Below, in pieces: positions 18,090-25,830 of a stretch of 64,000 bases of DNA. Position 1 is the stretch's first letter, and each line of letters opens with the position of its first letter. The notes beneath the pieces are model-generated. The model did no database searches, was not told the origin of the DNA, and was given only the letters and a program-made list of their open reading frames with translations. Source of the stretch: Streptococcus infantis (GTDB taxonomy: Bacteria > Bacillota > Bacilli > Lactobacillales > Streptococcaceae); assembly GCF_018499575.1 (NCBI RefSeq), contig NZ_JAHDAP010000001.1, forward strand, positions 806,001 to 870,000, read 5' to 3'. Position numbers and translations under genes: made by a program.

Positions 18090-19490
18090 TTAGTCCTCAA
18101 TTTCAATAGTTTCAATTACGACATCTTCAACTGGCTTGTCCATGGCACCTGTTTCGACACCTGCAATTGCATCCAGAACTTCATAAGAAGCTTCATCCGC
18201 AAGTTGACCGAATACAGTATGACGACGGTCTAGGTGAGGAGTTCCACCTTGTTCTGCATAAATCTCAGCAATTGGCTCTGGCCAACCACCACGAGCAATT
18301 TCTTTTTTAGAATATGGCAAGTGTTGGTTCTGCACGATAAAGAACTGGCTACCATTTGTATTTGGTCCAGCATTGGCCATAGAAAGGGCTCCACGCACAT
18401 TGTAAAGTTCTTCTGAAAACTCGTCCTCAAATGACTCACCATAGATAGATTCACCACCCATACCAGTACCAGTTGGGTCTCCACCTTGAATCATAAAATC
18501 TTTAATAATACGGTGGAAAATCACACCGTCATAGTAACCATCTTTTGATAGAGCAATAAAGTTGGCTACTGTTTTTGGTGCGTGATCAGGGAAAAGCTTG
18601 ACACGCATATCCCCATGATTTGTCTTAATAGTCACAATCGGACCTTCTACTGCTTCAATGTCTACTTGTGGAAAATGTAATTCTTTTTCTACCATACCAA
18701 ATCCTTCTAAGGCATCAAAAATGCCATCTTCTTCTAATGTTTTTGTAATATAATCTGCTTTTTCTTTGATTTTGTCATGAGAAACACCCATAGCGATGCT
18801 AATGCCTGCATAATCAAAGAGCTCCATATCGTTCAGTCCATCTCCAAAGACCATGACGTTCTCAGGTTTAAGACCTAAATGTTCTACAACTTTTGCTACA
18901 CCAGCTGCTTTTGAACCTGAAATTGGTACAACATCTGACGAATGTTCATGCCAGCGTACCATACGCAAAGTCGATGCTAAACTTTCAGGCAACATCAAGT
19001 CATCTCCCTGATCCTCAAAGGTCCACATCTGATAAATATCTTCTTTTTGGTAAAAATCAGGGTCCACCTCTAAATCAGGATAAATCGGGTCAATCGCCTG
19101 GCTAATCATCTCTGTTCGCCTTGATAGTTTAGCAGCATGACTTCCCACCAAACCATAATCAATCCCAACTTCTTTGGTCCAAGTAATATACTCTTCAACC
19201 TTATCTTTAGCAATTTTGTTACTATAAATGACATTGCCTTTTTTGTCCTCAATATAAGCACCATTCAAAGTTACAAAGAAATCAGGTTTGAGGGCTTTAA
19301 TCTCTGGGACGATACCAAAAATGCCTCGACCAGTCGCAATTCCTGTCAAGATTCCTTTTTGGCGTAATTGTTTAAAGACTGTTGGAATAGTACTTGAAAC
19401 AAAACCTGTCTTTGAATTTCGTAAAGTATCATCTATATCAAAAAAGATAATTTTAATCTTCTTAGCCTTGTATCTTAACTTGGCATCCAT
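18090..19490 (-). CDS. Fusion of Cof-type HAD phosphatase and cyclophilin peptidyl-prolyl isomerase
   Basis: A 466-residue bifunctional protein. Residues about 10-265 are a Cof-type HAD hydrolase: nucleophile motif [11 protein letters not shown] near 15-25, a lysine in [11 protein letters not shown], and [10 protein letters not shown] as motif IV. Residues about 280-466 are a cyclophilin: [28 protein letters not shown] with the catalytic FHR and [13 protein letters not shown], and HTVFGQL near the end. No signal peptide, so cytoplasmic. The fusion is known in streptococci; why a sugar-phosphate-type phosphatase is joined to a prolyl isomerase is not known. It is the first gene of a unit with cvfD. 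Confidence 0.92.
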   Translation of the reverse strand: MDAKLRYKAKKIKIIFFDIDDTLRNSKTGFVSSTIPTVFKQLRQKGILTGIATGRGIFGIVPEIKALKPDFFVTLNGAYIEDKKGNVIYSNKIAKDKVEEYITWTKEVGIDYGLVGSHAAKLSRRTEMISQAIDPIYPDLEVDPDFYQKEDIYQMWTFEDQGDDLMLPESLASTLRMVRWHEHSSDVVPISGSKAAGVAKVVEHLGLKPENVMVFGDGLNDMELFDYAGISIAMGVSHDKIKEKADYITKTLEEDGIFDALEGFGMVEKELHFPQVDIEAVEGPIVTIKTNHGDMRVKLFPDHAPKTVANFIALSKDGYYDGVIFHRIIKDFMIQGGDPTGTGMGGESIYGESFEDEFSEELYNVRGALSMANAGPNTNGSQFFIVQNQHLPYSKKEIARGGWPEPIAEIYAEQGGTPHLDRRHTVFGQLADEASYEVLDAIAGVETGAMDKPVEDVVIETIEIED

Positions 19491-19519
19491 TATAATACCT
19501 CCTTCAATTCACTCTTTCC

Positions 19520-19525
19520 ATTATA
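19520..19525 (-). promoter_or_regulatory. Extended -10 promoter for the HAD/cyclophilin-cvfD unit
   Basis: TGG-TATAAT on the minus strand, about 30 nt before the start codon. The -35 region is weak. Confidence 0.55.
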
Positions 19526-19570
19526 CCATAAAGTAGAAAAATCCCACATCCCCAAGAAAATCCTTGTATC

Positions 19571-20080
19571 TTATCCGAATTCCTTTACTAGATACAACAC
19601 CAAATCATCATTATTTTGGCTAGTTGCATTCATTTTCAAGGGTTGATTTCGATACCAAACACCTGTCCCATCTGGAATATAGCCCCGTCTGATATACAAT
19701 CTCTGGGCAGGTCCATAGCCTGAGTGCAAACCTACACCCAACGTCACTTTGTCTGAAAAAAGCTTTACTCGTCTTTCTGCCTCTTCCATCAAGAGGTTTC
19801 CAATTCCTTGATTTTGAAAAGGCTCAAAGACATTAAAATCTGAAAGTTCCGGAGCCCTTCCAGCAAAGGGACCCTGCTTAGCATCGGGTAAAATAGTAAT
19901 GTAGCCCGCTACAGCACTAGTAAAGTCAGCAATTAACACTTCCCTCTCTCCACTTTCCTGCTCTTTAAAATATCGAGTTAAAATCTCCTCTCTACTTGGC
20001 CAACCTTGGCTGATAAATCCTAGAGATAGATCTTTAATGTCAGATTCTTGCATTTTTCTAATTGAACATGTCGTCTTCAT
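19571..20080 (-). CDS. GNAT family N-acetyltransferase
   Basis: A 169-residue GNAT protein. The acetyl-CoA loop is FEPFQNQGIGNLLMEEAERR (about residues 98-117), and the distal LGVGLHSGYGPAQRLYIRRGYIPDGTGVWY matches a subgroup annotated as general GNATs in streptococci. The substrate is unknown. It is a single-gene unit: an extended -10 (TGC-TATAAT, 20110-20115, minus strand) lies about 30 nt upstream, and the HAD/cyclophilin promoter follows downstream. Confidence 0.85.
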   Translation of the reverse strand: MKTTCSIRKMQESDIKDLSLGFISQGWPSREEILTRYFKEQESGEREVLIADFTSAVAGYITILPDAKQGPFAGRAPELSDFNVFEPFQNQGIGNLLMEEAERRVKLFSDKVTLGVGLHSGYGPAQRLYIRRGYIPDGTGVWYRNQPLKMNATSQNNDDLVLYLVKEFG

Positions 20081-20109
20081 AAGCTGCTCCTTTAAAGCTT
20101 TGTCCTACC

Positions 20110-20115
20110 ATTATA
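20110..20115 (-). promoter_or_regulatory. Extended -10 promoter for the GNAT gene
   Basis: TGC-TATAAT on the minus strand, about 30 nt before the GNAT start, and after the second terminator of the rpsF operon. Confidence 0.55.
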
Positions 20116-20136
20116 GCACGATAATAAAAAGAAAAA

Positions 20137-20166
20137 ACCTAGTAAGAAAAAAGGAGCTTACTAGGT
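20137..20166 (-). terminator. Second terminator behind rpsR
   Basis: ACCTAGTAAG / CTTACTAGGT, a perfect 10-bp stem with a 10-nt loop, followed on the minus strand by TTTTTTC. It is a textbook terminator placed about 110 nt beyond the first one. Confidence 0.85.
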
Positions 20167-20251
20167 CAAAAAGTAGCTCTGTCCAACAGAGGCCTGAAAA
20201 AGAGGTCCACCCGGACCCCAACTCGCTCTCTCATTTCAATGCTCTTGAAAA

Positions 20252-20273
20252 AAAGACCCACCCGGGTCTTTTT
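20252..20273. terminator. Terminator directly behind rpsR
   Basis: AAGACCC / GGGTCTT with a short loop, a run of A on one side and nine T on the other, so it can work on both strands. It begins 3 nt behind the rpsR stop codon. Confidence 0.85.
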
Positions 20274-20275
20274 TT

Positions 20276-20515
20276 TTAATCTTCGTTTACGAAAGGCATC
20301 AAAGCCATTACGCGAGCGCGTTTGATAGCTGTTGTTACTTTACGTTGGTTTTTAGCTGAAGTTCCAGTTACACGACGAGGAAGGATTTTCCCACGTTCTG
20401 AAACGAAACGGCTAAGAAGCTCAGTATCTTTGTAATCAACATATTCAATTTTGTTTGCTGCGATGTAATCAACTTTTTTACGGCGTTTGAATCCGCCACG
20501 ACGTTGTTGAGCCAT
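20276..20515 (-). CDS. rpsR: 30S ribosomal protein S18
   Basis: A 79-residue basic protein that binds 16S rRNA as a partner of S6 in the platform of the small subunit. The conserved core [35 protein letters not shown] is plain. It is the last gene of rpsF-ssb-rpsR, 31 nt after ssb, and is followed at once by a terminator. The start has a good AAGGAG site. Confidence 0.98.
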   Translation of the reverse strand: MAQQRRGGFKRRKKVDYIAANKIEYVDYKDTELLSRFVSERGKILPRRVTGTSAKNQRKVTTAIKRARVMALMPFVNED

Positions 20516-20546
20516 GTTTTTTCTCCTTTATAGTATTAATTGTCCA

Positions 20547-21017
20547 TTAGAATGGTAAATCATCATCTGAAATATCCAAAGGATTGGTTGCTCCAAATGG
20601 ATTTTCATCACGTGAAAAGTCTGGTACTGAATTTGTAGAAGCTGCATGATTCGCAGTTGGTGCAGAATAAGCTCCACCACTTTGTCCTTCACGAGCACTA
20701 CGGCTTTCCAACATTTGGAAATTATCAGCTACGACTTCTGTCACGTAGACACGTTGTCCTTGCTGGTTATCGTAACTACGAGTCTGAATACGGCCTGTAA
20801 TCCCAACAAGAGAGCCTTTTTTAGCCCAATTAGCAAGATTTTCAGCCTGTTGGCGCCACATAACGACGTTGATAAAATCAGCCTCACGTTCGCCGTTTTG
20901 ACTCTTGAATGTACGGTTTACTGCAAGAGTAAAAGTCGCAACTGCTACATTTGATGGGGTATAACGTAACTCAGCGTCACGTGTCATACGCCCTACAAGT
21001 ACAACATTGTTAATCAT
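20547..21017 (-). CDS. ssb: Single-stranded DNA-binding protein (replication type)
   Basis: A 156-residue SSB. The OB fold covers residues 1-110 ([20 protein letters not shown] ... [10 protein letters not shown]). A flexible G/S/A/N-rich linker follows, and the acidic tip DISDDDLPF, which docks partner proteins, is intact. Its place between rpsF and rpsR and its length mark it as the essential housekeeping SSB, not the shorter competence-induced SsbB; no competence sigma-X box is seen upstream. Confidence 0.97.
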   Translation of the reverse strand: MINNVVLVGRMTRDAELRYTPSNVAVATFTLAVNRTFKSQNGEREADFINVVMWRQQAENLANWAKKGSLVGITGRIQTRSYDNQQGQRVYVTEVVADNFQMLESRSAREGQSGGAYSAPTANHAASTNSVPDFSRDENPFGATNPLDISDDDLPF

Positions 21018-21028
21018 AATCTACCTTC

Positions 21029-21319
21029 TTACGCGTCAAGTTTGACGATCATGTGACGAAGAATGTCAGCGTTGATTTTTGAAAGACGGTCAAACTCTTT
21101 AAGAGCTACGTCATCGTTTGCTTCAACGTTAACGATGTGGTAAAGTCCTTCACGGAAATCTTGGATTTCGTATGCAAGACGACGTTTTTCCCAATCTTTT
21201 GATTCAACAACAGTTGCACCGTTGTCAGTCAAGATAGAGTCAAAACGTGCTACCAAAGCGTTTTTCGCTTCTTCTTCAATGTTTGGACGAATGATATAAA
21301 GAATTTCGTATTTAGCCAT
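21029..21319 (-). CDS. rpsF: 30S ribosomal protein S6
   Basis: A 96-residue protein, standard for S6, beginning [18 protein letters not shown] and containing [18 protein letters not shown]. It forms the S6:S18 heterodimer on 16S rRNA. First gene of the rpsF-ssb-rpsR operon, with a strong AGGAGGA site. In several phyla the S6:S18 pair represses this operon by binding its leader; hairpins in the leader here make that possible. Confidence 0.98.
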   Translation of the reverse strand: MAKYEILYIIRPNIEEEAKNALVARFDSILTDNGATVVESKDWEKRRLAYEIQDFREGLYHIVNVEANDDVALKEFDRLSKINADILRHMIVKLDA

Positions 21320-21393
21320 TGATATGTTCCTCCTTTTGGTCTAATGACCCCAAGTCTTTGCATGGGGTAAGTGAGGTTTGCTCACAATAAACT
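21320..21393 (-). promoter_or_regulatory. Structured 5' leader of rpsF-ssb-rpsR
   Basis: The roughly 70-nt leader can form three small hairpins: GTGAG/CTCAC, ACCCCA/TGGGGT and GGTC/GACC, the last just before the AGGAGGA site. Such leaders bind the S6:S18 complex in other bacteria. I cannot match the known consensus motif with certainty, so autoregulation is inferred. Confidence 0.4.
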
Positions 21394-21422
21394 ATTATAC
21401 TAGAAAAAAATTTTTTTCGCAA
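21394..21422 (-). promoter_or_regulatory. rpsF promoter
   Basis: TTGCGA (21417-21422), 17-nt spacer, TATAAT (21394-21399) on the minus strand. The whole promoter lies inside an 11-bp inverted repeat (21388-21443). Confidence 0.75.
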
Positions 21423-21447
21423 GTGTAAAACAATAATAGTTTACTTT

Positions 21448-22104
21448 TTAGAGTTTTTTTGCTGCAGTTTTTGTAATTTCATCTACGAAAATATTCTCTT
21501 CTTCAAATTTCTTCTTCAAAGAACTAAGATCAACTGTTCCTTCAATTTGAACTTCAATAACAATTTTGCCATCTTTACGTGGAATATTAACAGTATGAGA
21601 AATATTAAGATTCTCCTCAACGATTAAAGAAACTATCTTACCTAGAACCCCAACTTCATTTTCAGTGATAAAACGAACACGAATTCCCTCTTCACCATAA
21701 CCAGCGATTTCAAGAAAAGCACTGAATACATCTCGGTCTGTAATGACTCCATACAATTGTCCATTATCAACAACTGGTAAAATACCAATCTTATTTTTAA
21801 GCATAAGATAAGTTGCATCTTCTAAACTTGCATAGCCTGAAACAGTAACAACATCACGAATCATGACATCTTTTACCTTTGTCTTATTAAGCAAGTAATT
21901 CATCTCGAAGATTGAAAGACTAGTTGCTTTTGAAGGACTAGCTTCAGCGATTGTTCCCTCTGTTACTAAACCAACTAGTTTATCATTCTCAATAACAGGA
22001 AGACGGTGCAAACCTTGCTCGCGCATCAAATCTGCAGCGTGCGCTACAGTCGTATCAGGACTGATATAAACGACCTTTCGTGTCATAAAATCTTTAACTG
22101 CCAT
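21448..22104 (-). CDS. acuB: CBS-pair and ACT domain protein, AcuB type
   Basis: A 218-residue regulator-like protein with two CBS domains (residues about 1-60 and 75-135: VAHAADLMREQGLHRLPVIENDKLVGLVT and LEDATYLMLKNKIGILPVVDNGQLYGVIT) and a C-terminal ACT domain (about 140-210). CBS pairs bind adenosyl ligands and ACT domains bind amino acids. The best-known relative is B. subtilis AcuB of the acetoin-use operon, but no acuA or acuC is present. It lies next to the branched-chain amino acid importer, separated by that operon's terminator. Its promoter carries a cre-like site, so catabolite control is likely. Function is not established. Confidence 0.85.
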   Translation of the reverse strand: MAVKDFMTRKVVYISPDTTVAHAADLMREQGLHRLPVIENDKLVGLVTEGTIAEASPSKATSLSIFEMNYLLNKTKVKDVMIRDVVTVSGYASLEDATYLMLKNKIGILPVVDNGQLYGVITDRDVFSAFLEIAGYGEEGIRVRFITENEVGVLGKIVSLIVEENLNISHTVNIPRKDGKIVIEVQIEGTVDLSSLKKKFEEENIFVDEITKTAAKKL

Positions 22105-22132
22105 CGGAAATCTCCTTTATGTTTATAGTTTT

Positions 22133-22170
22133 ATTATACACTTTTTACGGAAAGCTATCAAACGCTTTCA
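22133..22170 (-). promoter_or_regulatory. acuB promoter with overlapping cre-like site
   Basis: TTGATA (22156-22161), 17-nt spacer, TATAAT (22133-22138) on the minus strand. TGAAAGCGTTTGAT (22157-22170) overlaps the -35 and fits the CcpA consensus TGWAARCGYTWNCW except at one position. CcpA binding there would block RNA polymerase. Confidence 0.65.
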
Positions 22171-22212
22171 TTTCTTTTTCAAGATTCAGATAACTCTGAG
22201 AACTTTACGAAA

Positions 22213-22234
22213 AAGAGCCCCACCTAGAGCTCTT
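22213..22234 (-). terminator. Terminator of the liv operon
   Basis: AAGAGC / GCTCTT with a 10-nt loop, followed on the minus strand by TTTTTC. It lies about 180 nt behind the livF stop, beyond the tandem hairpin repeats. Confidence 0.7.
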
Positions 22235-22250
22235 ATTATTATACTTGTCT

Positions 22251-22414
22251 GAATTGCGTCGCAATCCTTATCTGCCGACTAAAAAGGTCCCCCAGACTAT
22301 AGAGGGATTGCATGCGCAATCTCCATCCACAACCTAAACTAGTCTCCCAGACTAGATGTTAATTGCTGACGCAATTTTTATCCGCCGACTAAAACAATCC
22401 ACTGGATTGTTTTA
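22251..22414 (-). repeat. Three tandem 55-nt units, each with two hairpins
   Basis: Units at about 22251-22304, 22305-22359 and 22360-22414. Read on the plus strand each opens with ATTGC-n-GCAAT (a hairpin), then a C/T-rich linker ending in ACTAAA or CCTAAA, then a second inverted repeat (for example CTAGTC-tccca-GACTAG in unit 2, ACAATCC-act-GGATTGT in unit 3). The array begins in the livF stop codon and ends before the liv terminator. Unit 2, read on the minus strand, recalls the boxB part of streptococcal BOX elements (AGGTTGTGGATGGA before a hairpin). This array fills most of the 307-bp gap between livF and acuB; the rest is the terminator and the acuB promoter. Confidence 0.75.
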
Positions 22415-23122
22415 GCCACCTAGATATGCTTTTCTGACTTCGTCTGATGCTGCGAGTTCTTTTCCTGTTCCTGAAAGAACAATCTTCCCTGTTTCAAGAA
22501 CATAGCCTCGATCTGCGATTGCAAGTGCTTTATTAGCATTTTGCTCAATCAGAAGAACAGTTGTTCCTTGCTTTTGAATATCCTGAATGATATCAAAAAT
22601 TTCTTGGATAAAAATCGGAGCAAGTCCCATTGATGGTTCATCTAATAAAAGAAGTTTAGGCGTTGACATGAGTGCACGTCCCATGGCAAGCATCTGTTGT
22701 TCACCACCAGATAGAGTAGCCGCATCTTGGTTCTTCCGTTCTTCTAAACGTGGGAAGCGTGAAAAGACTTTTTTCAAGTTTGCTTGATTTTCTTCACGAT
22801 TTTTCTTGAGAAAGGCACCCATCTCTAAGTTTTCCATAACTGTCAAGCCAGGGAAAACGTGACGACCTTCTGGTACTTGTGAAAGACCTGATGCTACAAT
22901 CTTTTGGGCAGGCATTTTTTGGATTTCTTGTCCCAAAAATTCAATTCGACCAGCACTTGGACGCACAAGACCTGATAGGGTACGAAGAATTGTAGTTTTA
23001 CCAGCACCGTTAGCACCGATAAGAGAAACAACTTCTCCTTCATTGACTTCAAAGCTCACATCACGTACAGCTTGAATCATACCGTAGTGTACTGAGAGGT
23101 TTTCAACTTTTAACATAGACAT
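22412..23122 (-). CDS. livF: Branched-chain amino acid ABC transporter ATPase LivF
   Basis: A 236-residue ABC ATPase: Walker A GANGAGKTT near residue 38, signature LSGGEQQMLAMGRALM, Walker B LLLLDEPSMGLAP. The short HLA of LivF (VPEGRHVFPGLTVMENL) separates it from LivG. With LivG it powers import of leucine, isoleucine and valine through LivHM. Its start overlaps the livG stop by one base (TAATG). The gene is directly followed by the tandem hairpin array, whose first bases include its stop codon. Confidence 0.95.
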   Translation of the reverse strand: MSMLKVENLSVHYGMIQAVRDVSFEVNEGEVVSLIGANGAGKTTILRTLSGLVRPSAGRIEFLGQEIQKMPAQKIVASGLSQVPEGRHVFPGLTVMENLEMGAFLKKNREENQANLKKVFSRFPRLEERKNQDAATLSGGEQQMLAMGRALMSTPKLLLLDEPSMGLAPIFIQEIFDIIQDIQKQGTTVLLIEQNANKALAIADRGYVLETGKIVLSGTGKELAASDEVRKAYLGG

Positions 23123-23886
23123 TAGGCTTCACCTCCAAGATAAGCTTCGATAACACGTTTATTACTCTTGATTTCATCTGGTGTACCATGAGCAATCAAA
23201 CGACCATACTCAAGGACATAGATACGCTCAGTAACTTCCATGACCAAGCTCATATCATGTTCAATCAGCATGATGGTGATTTTAAATTCATCCTTGATCC
23301 GACGAATTAATTCAGTTAATTCTGCAGTTTCTTGTGGATTCATACCTGCTGCAGGCTCATCCAAGAAGAGGATTTTAGGCTCTGTAGCAAGGGCGCGAAC
23401 AATTTCCAAACGACGTTGTTGACCATAAGCTAAGTTTTTAGCTAAAGTTTCAGCCTCACCATCTAAATCGAAGATATTTAGTAGTTCTAGGGCTTTGGCT
23501 TTTAATTCTTTTTCATTCTTGTAAAAAGCTGGCAGACGCAAAAAACTAGCAAATACATGTTGTTTATGATGGTTGCTAAATGCAATGAGAACATTGTCTA
23601 ATACAGTTAAGTCTTTAAAGAGACGAATGTTTTGGAAAGTACGTCCTAAACCAAGAGCAGCAATTTTATAGGGTTGCTTGCCATTTAACAAGTGACCATC
23701 CAAGGTTACTGTTCCTTCGCTTGGTTCATACACACCTGTCAGCAAATTGAAAAGAGTTGTTTTCCCAGCTCCGTTCGGTCCAATCAAACCAACAAGTTCA
23801 CCTTCATTCAATTCAAGAGTTACATCTCCAACAGCTGTCAAACCACCAAAATGCTTGGTTAAATTTTTTACTTCAAGTAATGCCAT
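23122..23886 (-). CDS. livG: Branched-chain amino acid ABC transporter ATPase LivG
   Basis: A 254-residue ABC ATPase: Walker A GPNGAGKTTLF near residue 38, signature LAYGQQRRLEIVRAL, Walker B ILFLDEPAAGMNPQE, and the C-terminal YVLEYGRLIAHGTPDEIK. The AYGQQRRLEI form of the signature is typical of LivG. It pairs with LivF. It overlaps livM and livF by one base each (TAATG), so the whole permease set is translationally coupled. Confidence 0.95.
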   Translation of the reverse strand: MALLEVKNLTKHFGGLTAVGDVTLELNEGELVGLIGPNGAGKTTLFNLLTGVYEPSEGTVTLDGHLLNGKQPYKIAALGLGRTFQNIRLFKDLTVLDNVLIAFSNHHKQHVFASFLRLPAFYKNEKELKAKALELLNIFDLDGEAETLAKNLAYGQQRRLEIVRALATEPKILFLDEPAAGMNPQETAELTELIRRIKDEFKITIMLIEHDMSLVMEVTERIYVLEYGRLIAHGTPDEIKSNKRVIEAYLGGEA

Positions 23887-24842
23887 TAGTTTTGTCCCTC
23901 CTTCTTACCTTTTTTAAAGAGACGTGATAGGCTCAATTCCCATGTTCCAAGAAGACCACCTGGTCTGAAAATCATAACGAGTACCAAGGCCAAAGCATAG
24001 ATAATCATACGAACGCTAGCAACGTCTTGAAGGAACATATTCAAAATACCAAGAACAATCGCAGCGACAATTGCTCCTGTAATTGATCCCAAACCACCAA
24101 ATACAACGATAATTAAAACGTTGATAGAGTTGATAAAGCTATAATCTTTTGGCACAACAGAACCGATAAATCCAGCTTGAAGGGAACCTGCAATACTTGC
24201 AGTCATAGCTCCAAAGACAAATGCGATAATTTTGATTTTTGTTGTATTGACCCCGACAGATTCAGCTGCAATTTCATCTTCACGAACAGACAAGGTTAAA
24301 CGACCGATTGGACTACGAAGGAAATTCAGCGTTGCAATTGTCGTAATCACGGCAAAAATGTATACCATTTGCCAATTAGTAAAGTTTGGAATACCAAGGA
24401 TACCAGCGGCTCCGTTTGTTAAATCACCACCATTGACGATTAGGATACGGATAATTTCAGCAACTCCAAGTGTCGCAACTGCAAGGTAGTCCCCCTTCAA
24501 ACGAAGGGTAGGAATTCCAACGACCAAGGCAACCAAACCAGCAATGATAGCACCAAGCAACATAGCTCCAAAAAAGGCACCATAAGTTGGAGATTTAGAA
24601 CCAATAATGGCTGCTGCATAGGCACCGATAGCCATGAACCCAGCATGTCCAAGAGAAAATTGACCAGAAAAACCAACGATAAGGTTAAGTCCTACTGCAA
24701 GAATAATATTGATACCGATTTGTTCTAGAATCTGAATATGGAAAAGGTTTAAAATACCAAACGAAACTAATAAGCTAATCACACCATATCCAAGCAACAA
24801 AAGGAGCAACCAGAGAATATTAACTTTTAAATTTTCTTTCAT
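23886..24842 (-). CDS. livM: Branched-chain amino acid ABC transporter permease LivM
   Basis: A 318-residue integral membrane permease with about 8-9 hydrophobic segments and the conserved GFSGQFSLGHAGFMAIGAYAAA stretch near residues 57-78 and a VFGGLGSITGAIVAA coupling region. LivM and LivH make the membrane channel of the importer. Three bases separate it from livH. The C-terminus is positively charged (SRLFKKGKKEGQN), as expected for a cytoplasmic end. Confidence 0.95.
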   Translation of the reverse strand: MKENLKVNILWLLLLLLGYGVISLLVSFGILNLFHIQILEQIGINIILAVGLNLIVGFSGQFSLGHAGFMAIGAYAAAIIGSKSPTYGAFFGAMLLGAIIAGLVALVVGIPTLRLKGDYLAVATLGVAEIIRILIVNGGDLTNGAAGILGIPNFTNWQMVYIFAVITTIATLNFLRSPIGRLTLSVREDEIAAESVGVNTTKIKIIAFVFGAMTASIAGSLQAGFIGSVVPKDYSFINSINVLIIVVFGGLGSITGAIVAAIVLGILNMFLQDVASVRMIIYALALVLVMIFRPGGLLGTWELSLSRLFKKGKKEGQN

Positions 24843-24845
24843 TGT

Positions 24846-25715
24846 TTACACCTTCTCTTTCACATTCTTACCAAGGATACCTGCTGGACGAACAATCAAA
24901 ATCAATAGCAAGATTCCGTACACGATAGCATCACGGAAATCTGACATTCCGAAGGCTGTTGCAAAAGTTTCCAATAGTCCGATTACAAAACCTCCAAGAG
25001 CTGCACCAGGAATAATACCGATACCACCTAAAACGGCAGCCACGAATGATTTAATACCCGGAGTCATTCCCATCAATGGTTCAAGAGAGTTGTAGTAAAG
25101 GGCAATCAAGACACCTGCTGCACCAGCCAGAGCTGATCCTAATGCAAAGGTGAAACTGATTGTGCGGTTTACGTTGATCCCCATCAATTGAGCTGCATCA
25201 CTATCTACAGATACGGCACGCATGGCTTTCCCCATTTTTGTTTTTTGCACGATGAGTTGCAAAAGAATCATCAAAACAATCGAAACAGTCAAAATCAACA
25301 ATTGAATATTTGTTAGACTGATTGGACCCAAGTCATAACGAACTGTTTGGATTGCTTGAGGGAAGGCACGTGTATTGGCACCTACTAGATAGACCATTCC
25401 ATACTCAAGCAAGAAGGATACCCCGATAGCAGTAATCAATACAGAGATACGAGTGGAATGACGTAGTGGACGATAGGCTAAAAATTCAATGATAACACCG
25501 AGGATAGCTGAACCAATCATAGATAAAATTAAGGCTAAAAAGAAATTTAAATGTAGGGAATTGATCAAGAAATAACCCATGAAAGCACCCATCATATAAA
25601 TATCACCATGGGCAAAGTTAATCAGCTTGATAATTCCATAAACCATAGTATAACCCAGGGCTAGCAAGGCGTAAACACTACCCAAGATCAGACCATTGAC
25701 AAGTTGTTGAAGCAT
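24846..25715 (-). CDS. livH: Branched-chain amino acid ABC transporter permease LivH
   Basis: A 289-residue membrane permease starting MLQQLVNGLILGSVYALLALGYTMVYGIIKLINFAHGD in the usual LivH pattern, with about 8 hydrophobic segments and AVLGGIGIIPGAALGGF near the end. An in-frame GTG three codons upstream (25724) is an alternative start; the ATG is preferred with AAAGAG 8 nt away. It is the first permease gene, about 115 nt behind livJ after two hairpins. Confidence 0.93.
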   Translation of the reverse strand: MLQQLVNGLILGSVYALLALGYTMVYGIIKLINFAHGDIYMMGAFMGYFLINSLHLNFFLALILSMIGSAILGVIIEFLAYRPLRHSTRISVLITAIGVSFLLEYGMVYLVGANTRAFPQAIQTVRYDLGPISLTNIQLLILTVSIVLMILLQLIVQKTKMGKAMRAVSVDSDAAQLMGINVNRTISFTFALGSALAGAAGVLIALYYNSLEPLMGMTPGIKSFVAAVLGGIGIIPGAALGGFVIGLLETFATAFGMSDFRDAIVYGILLLILIVRPAGILGKNVKEKV

Positions 25716-25745
25716 ATGGTTCACTCTTTCTATGTTTTATTTTTA

Positions 25746-25810
25746 GGATTATGTAAAAAAATAATCCCTTTATAAATACCGAAACAGGGAGTGAGTAAAA
25801 GCTCATTCCC
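25746..25810 (-). terminator. Two hairpins between livJ and livH, probable attenuator
   Basis: GGGAATGAGC / CTCACTCCC (25787-25810) and GGATTAT / ATAATCC (25746-25767). Neither has a perfect T run, so they probably stop or stall only part of transcription and protect the livJ mRNA end. This would give more binding protein than permease, a common pattern in ABC importers. Confidence 0.6.
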
Positions 25811-25830
25811 CATTTACAATATCTATAAAA

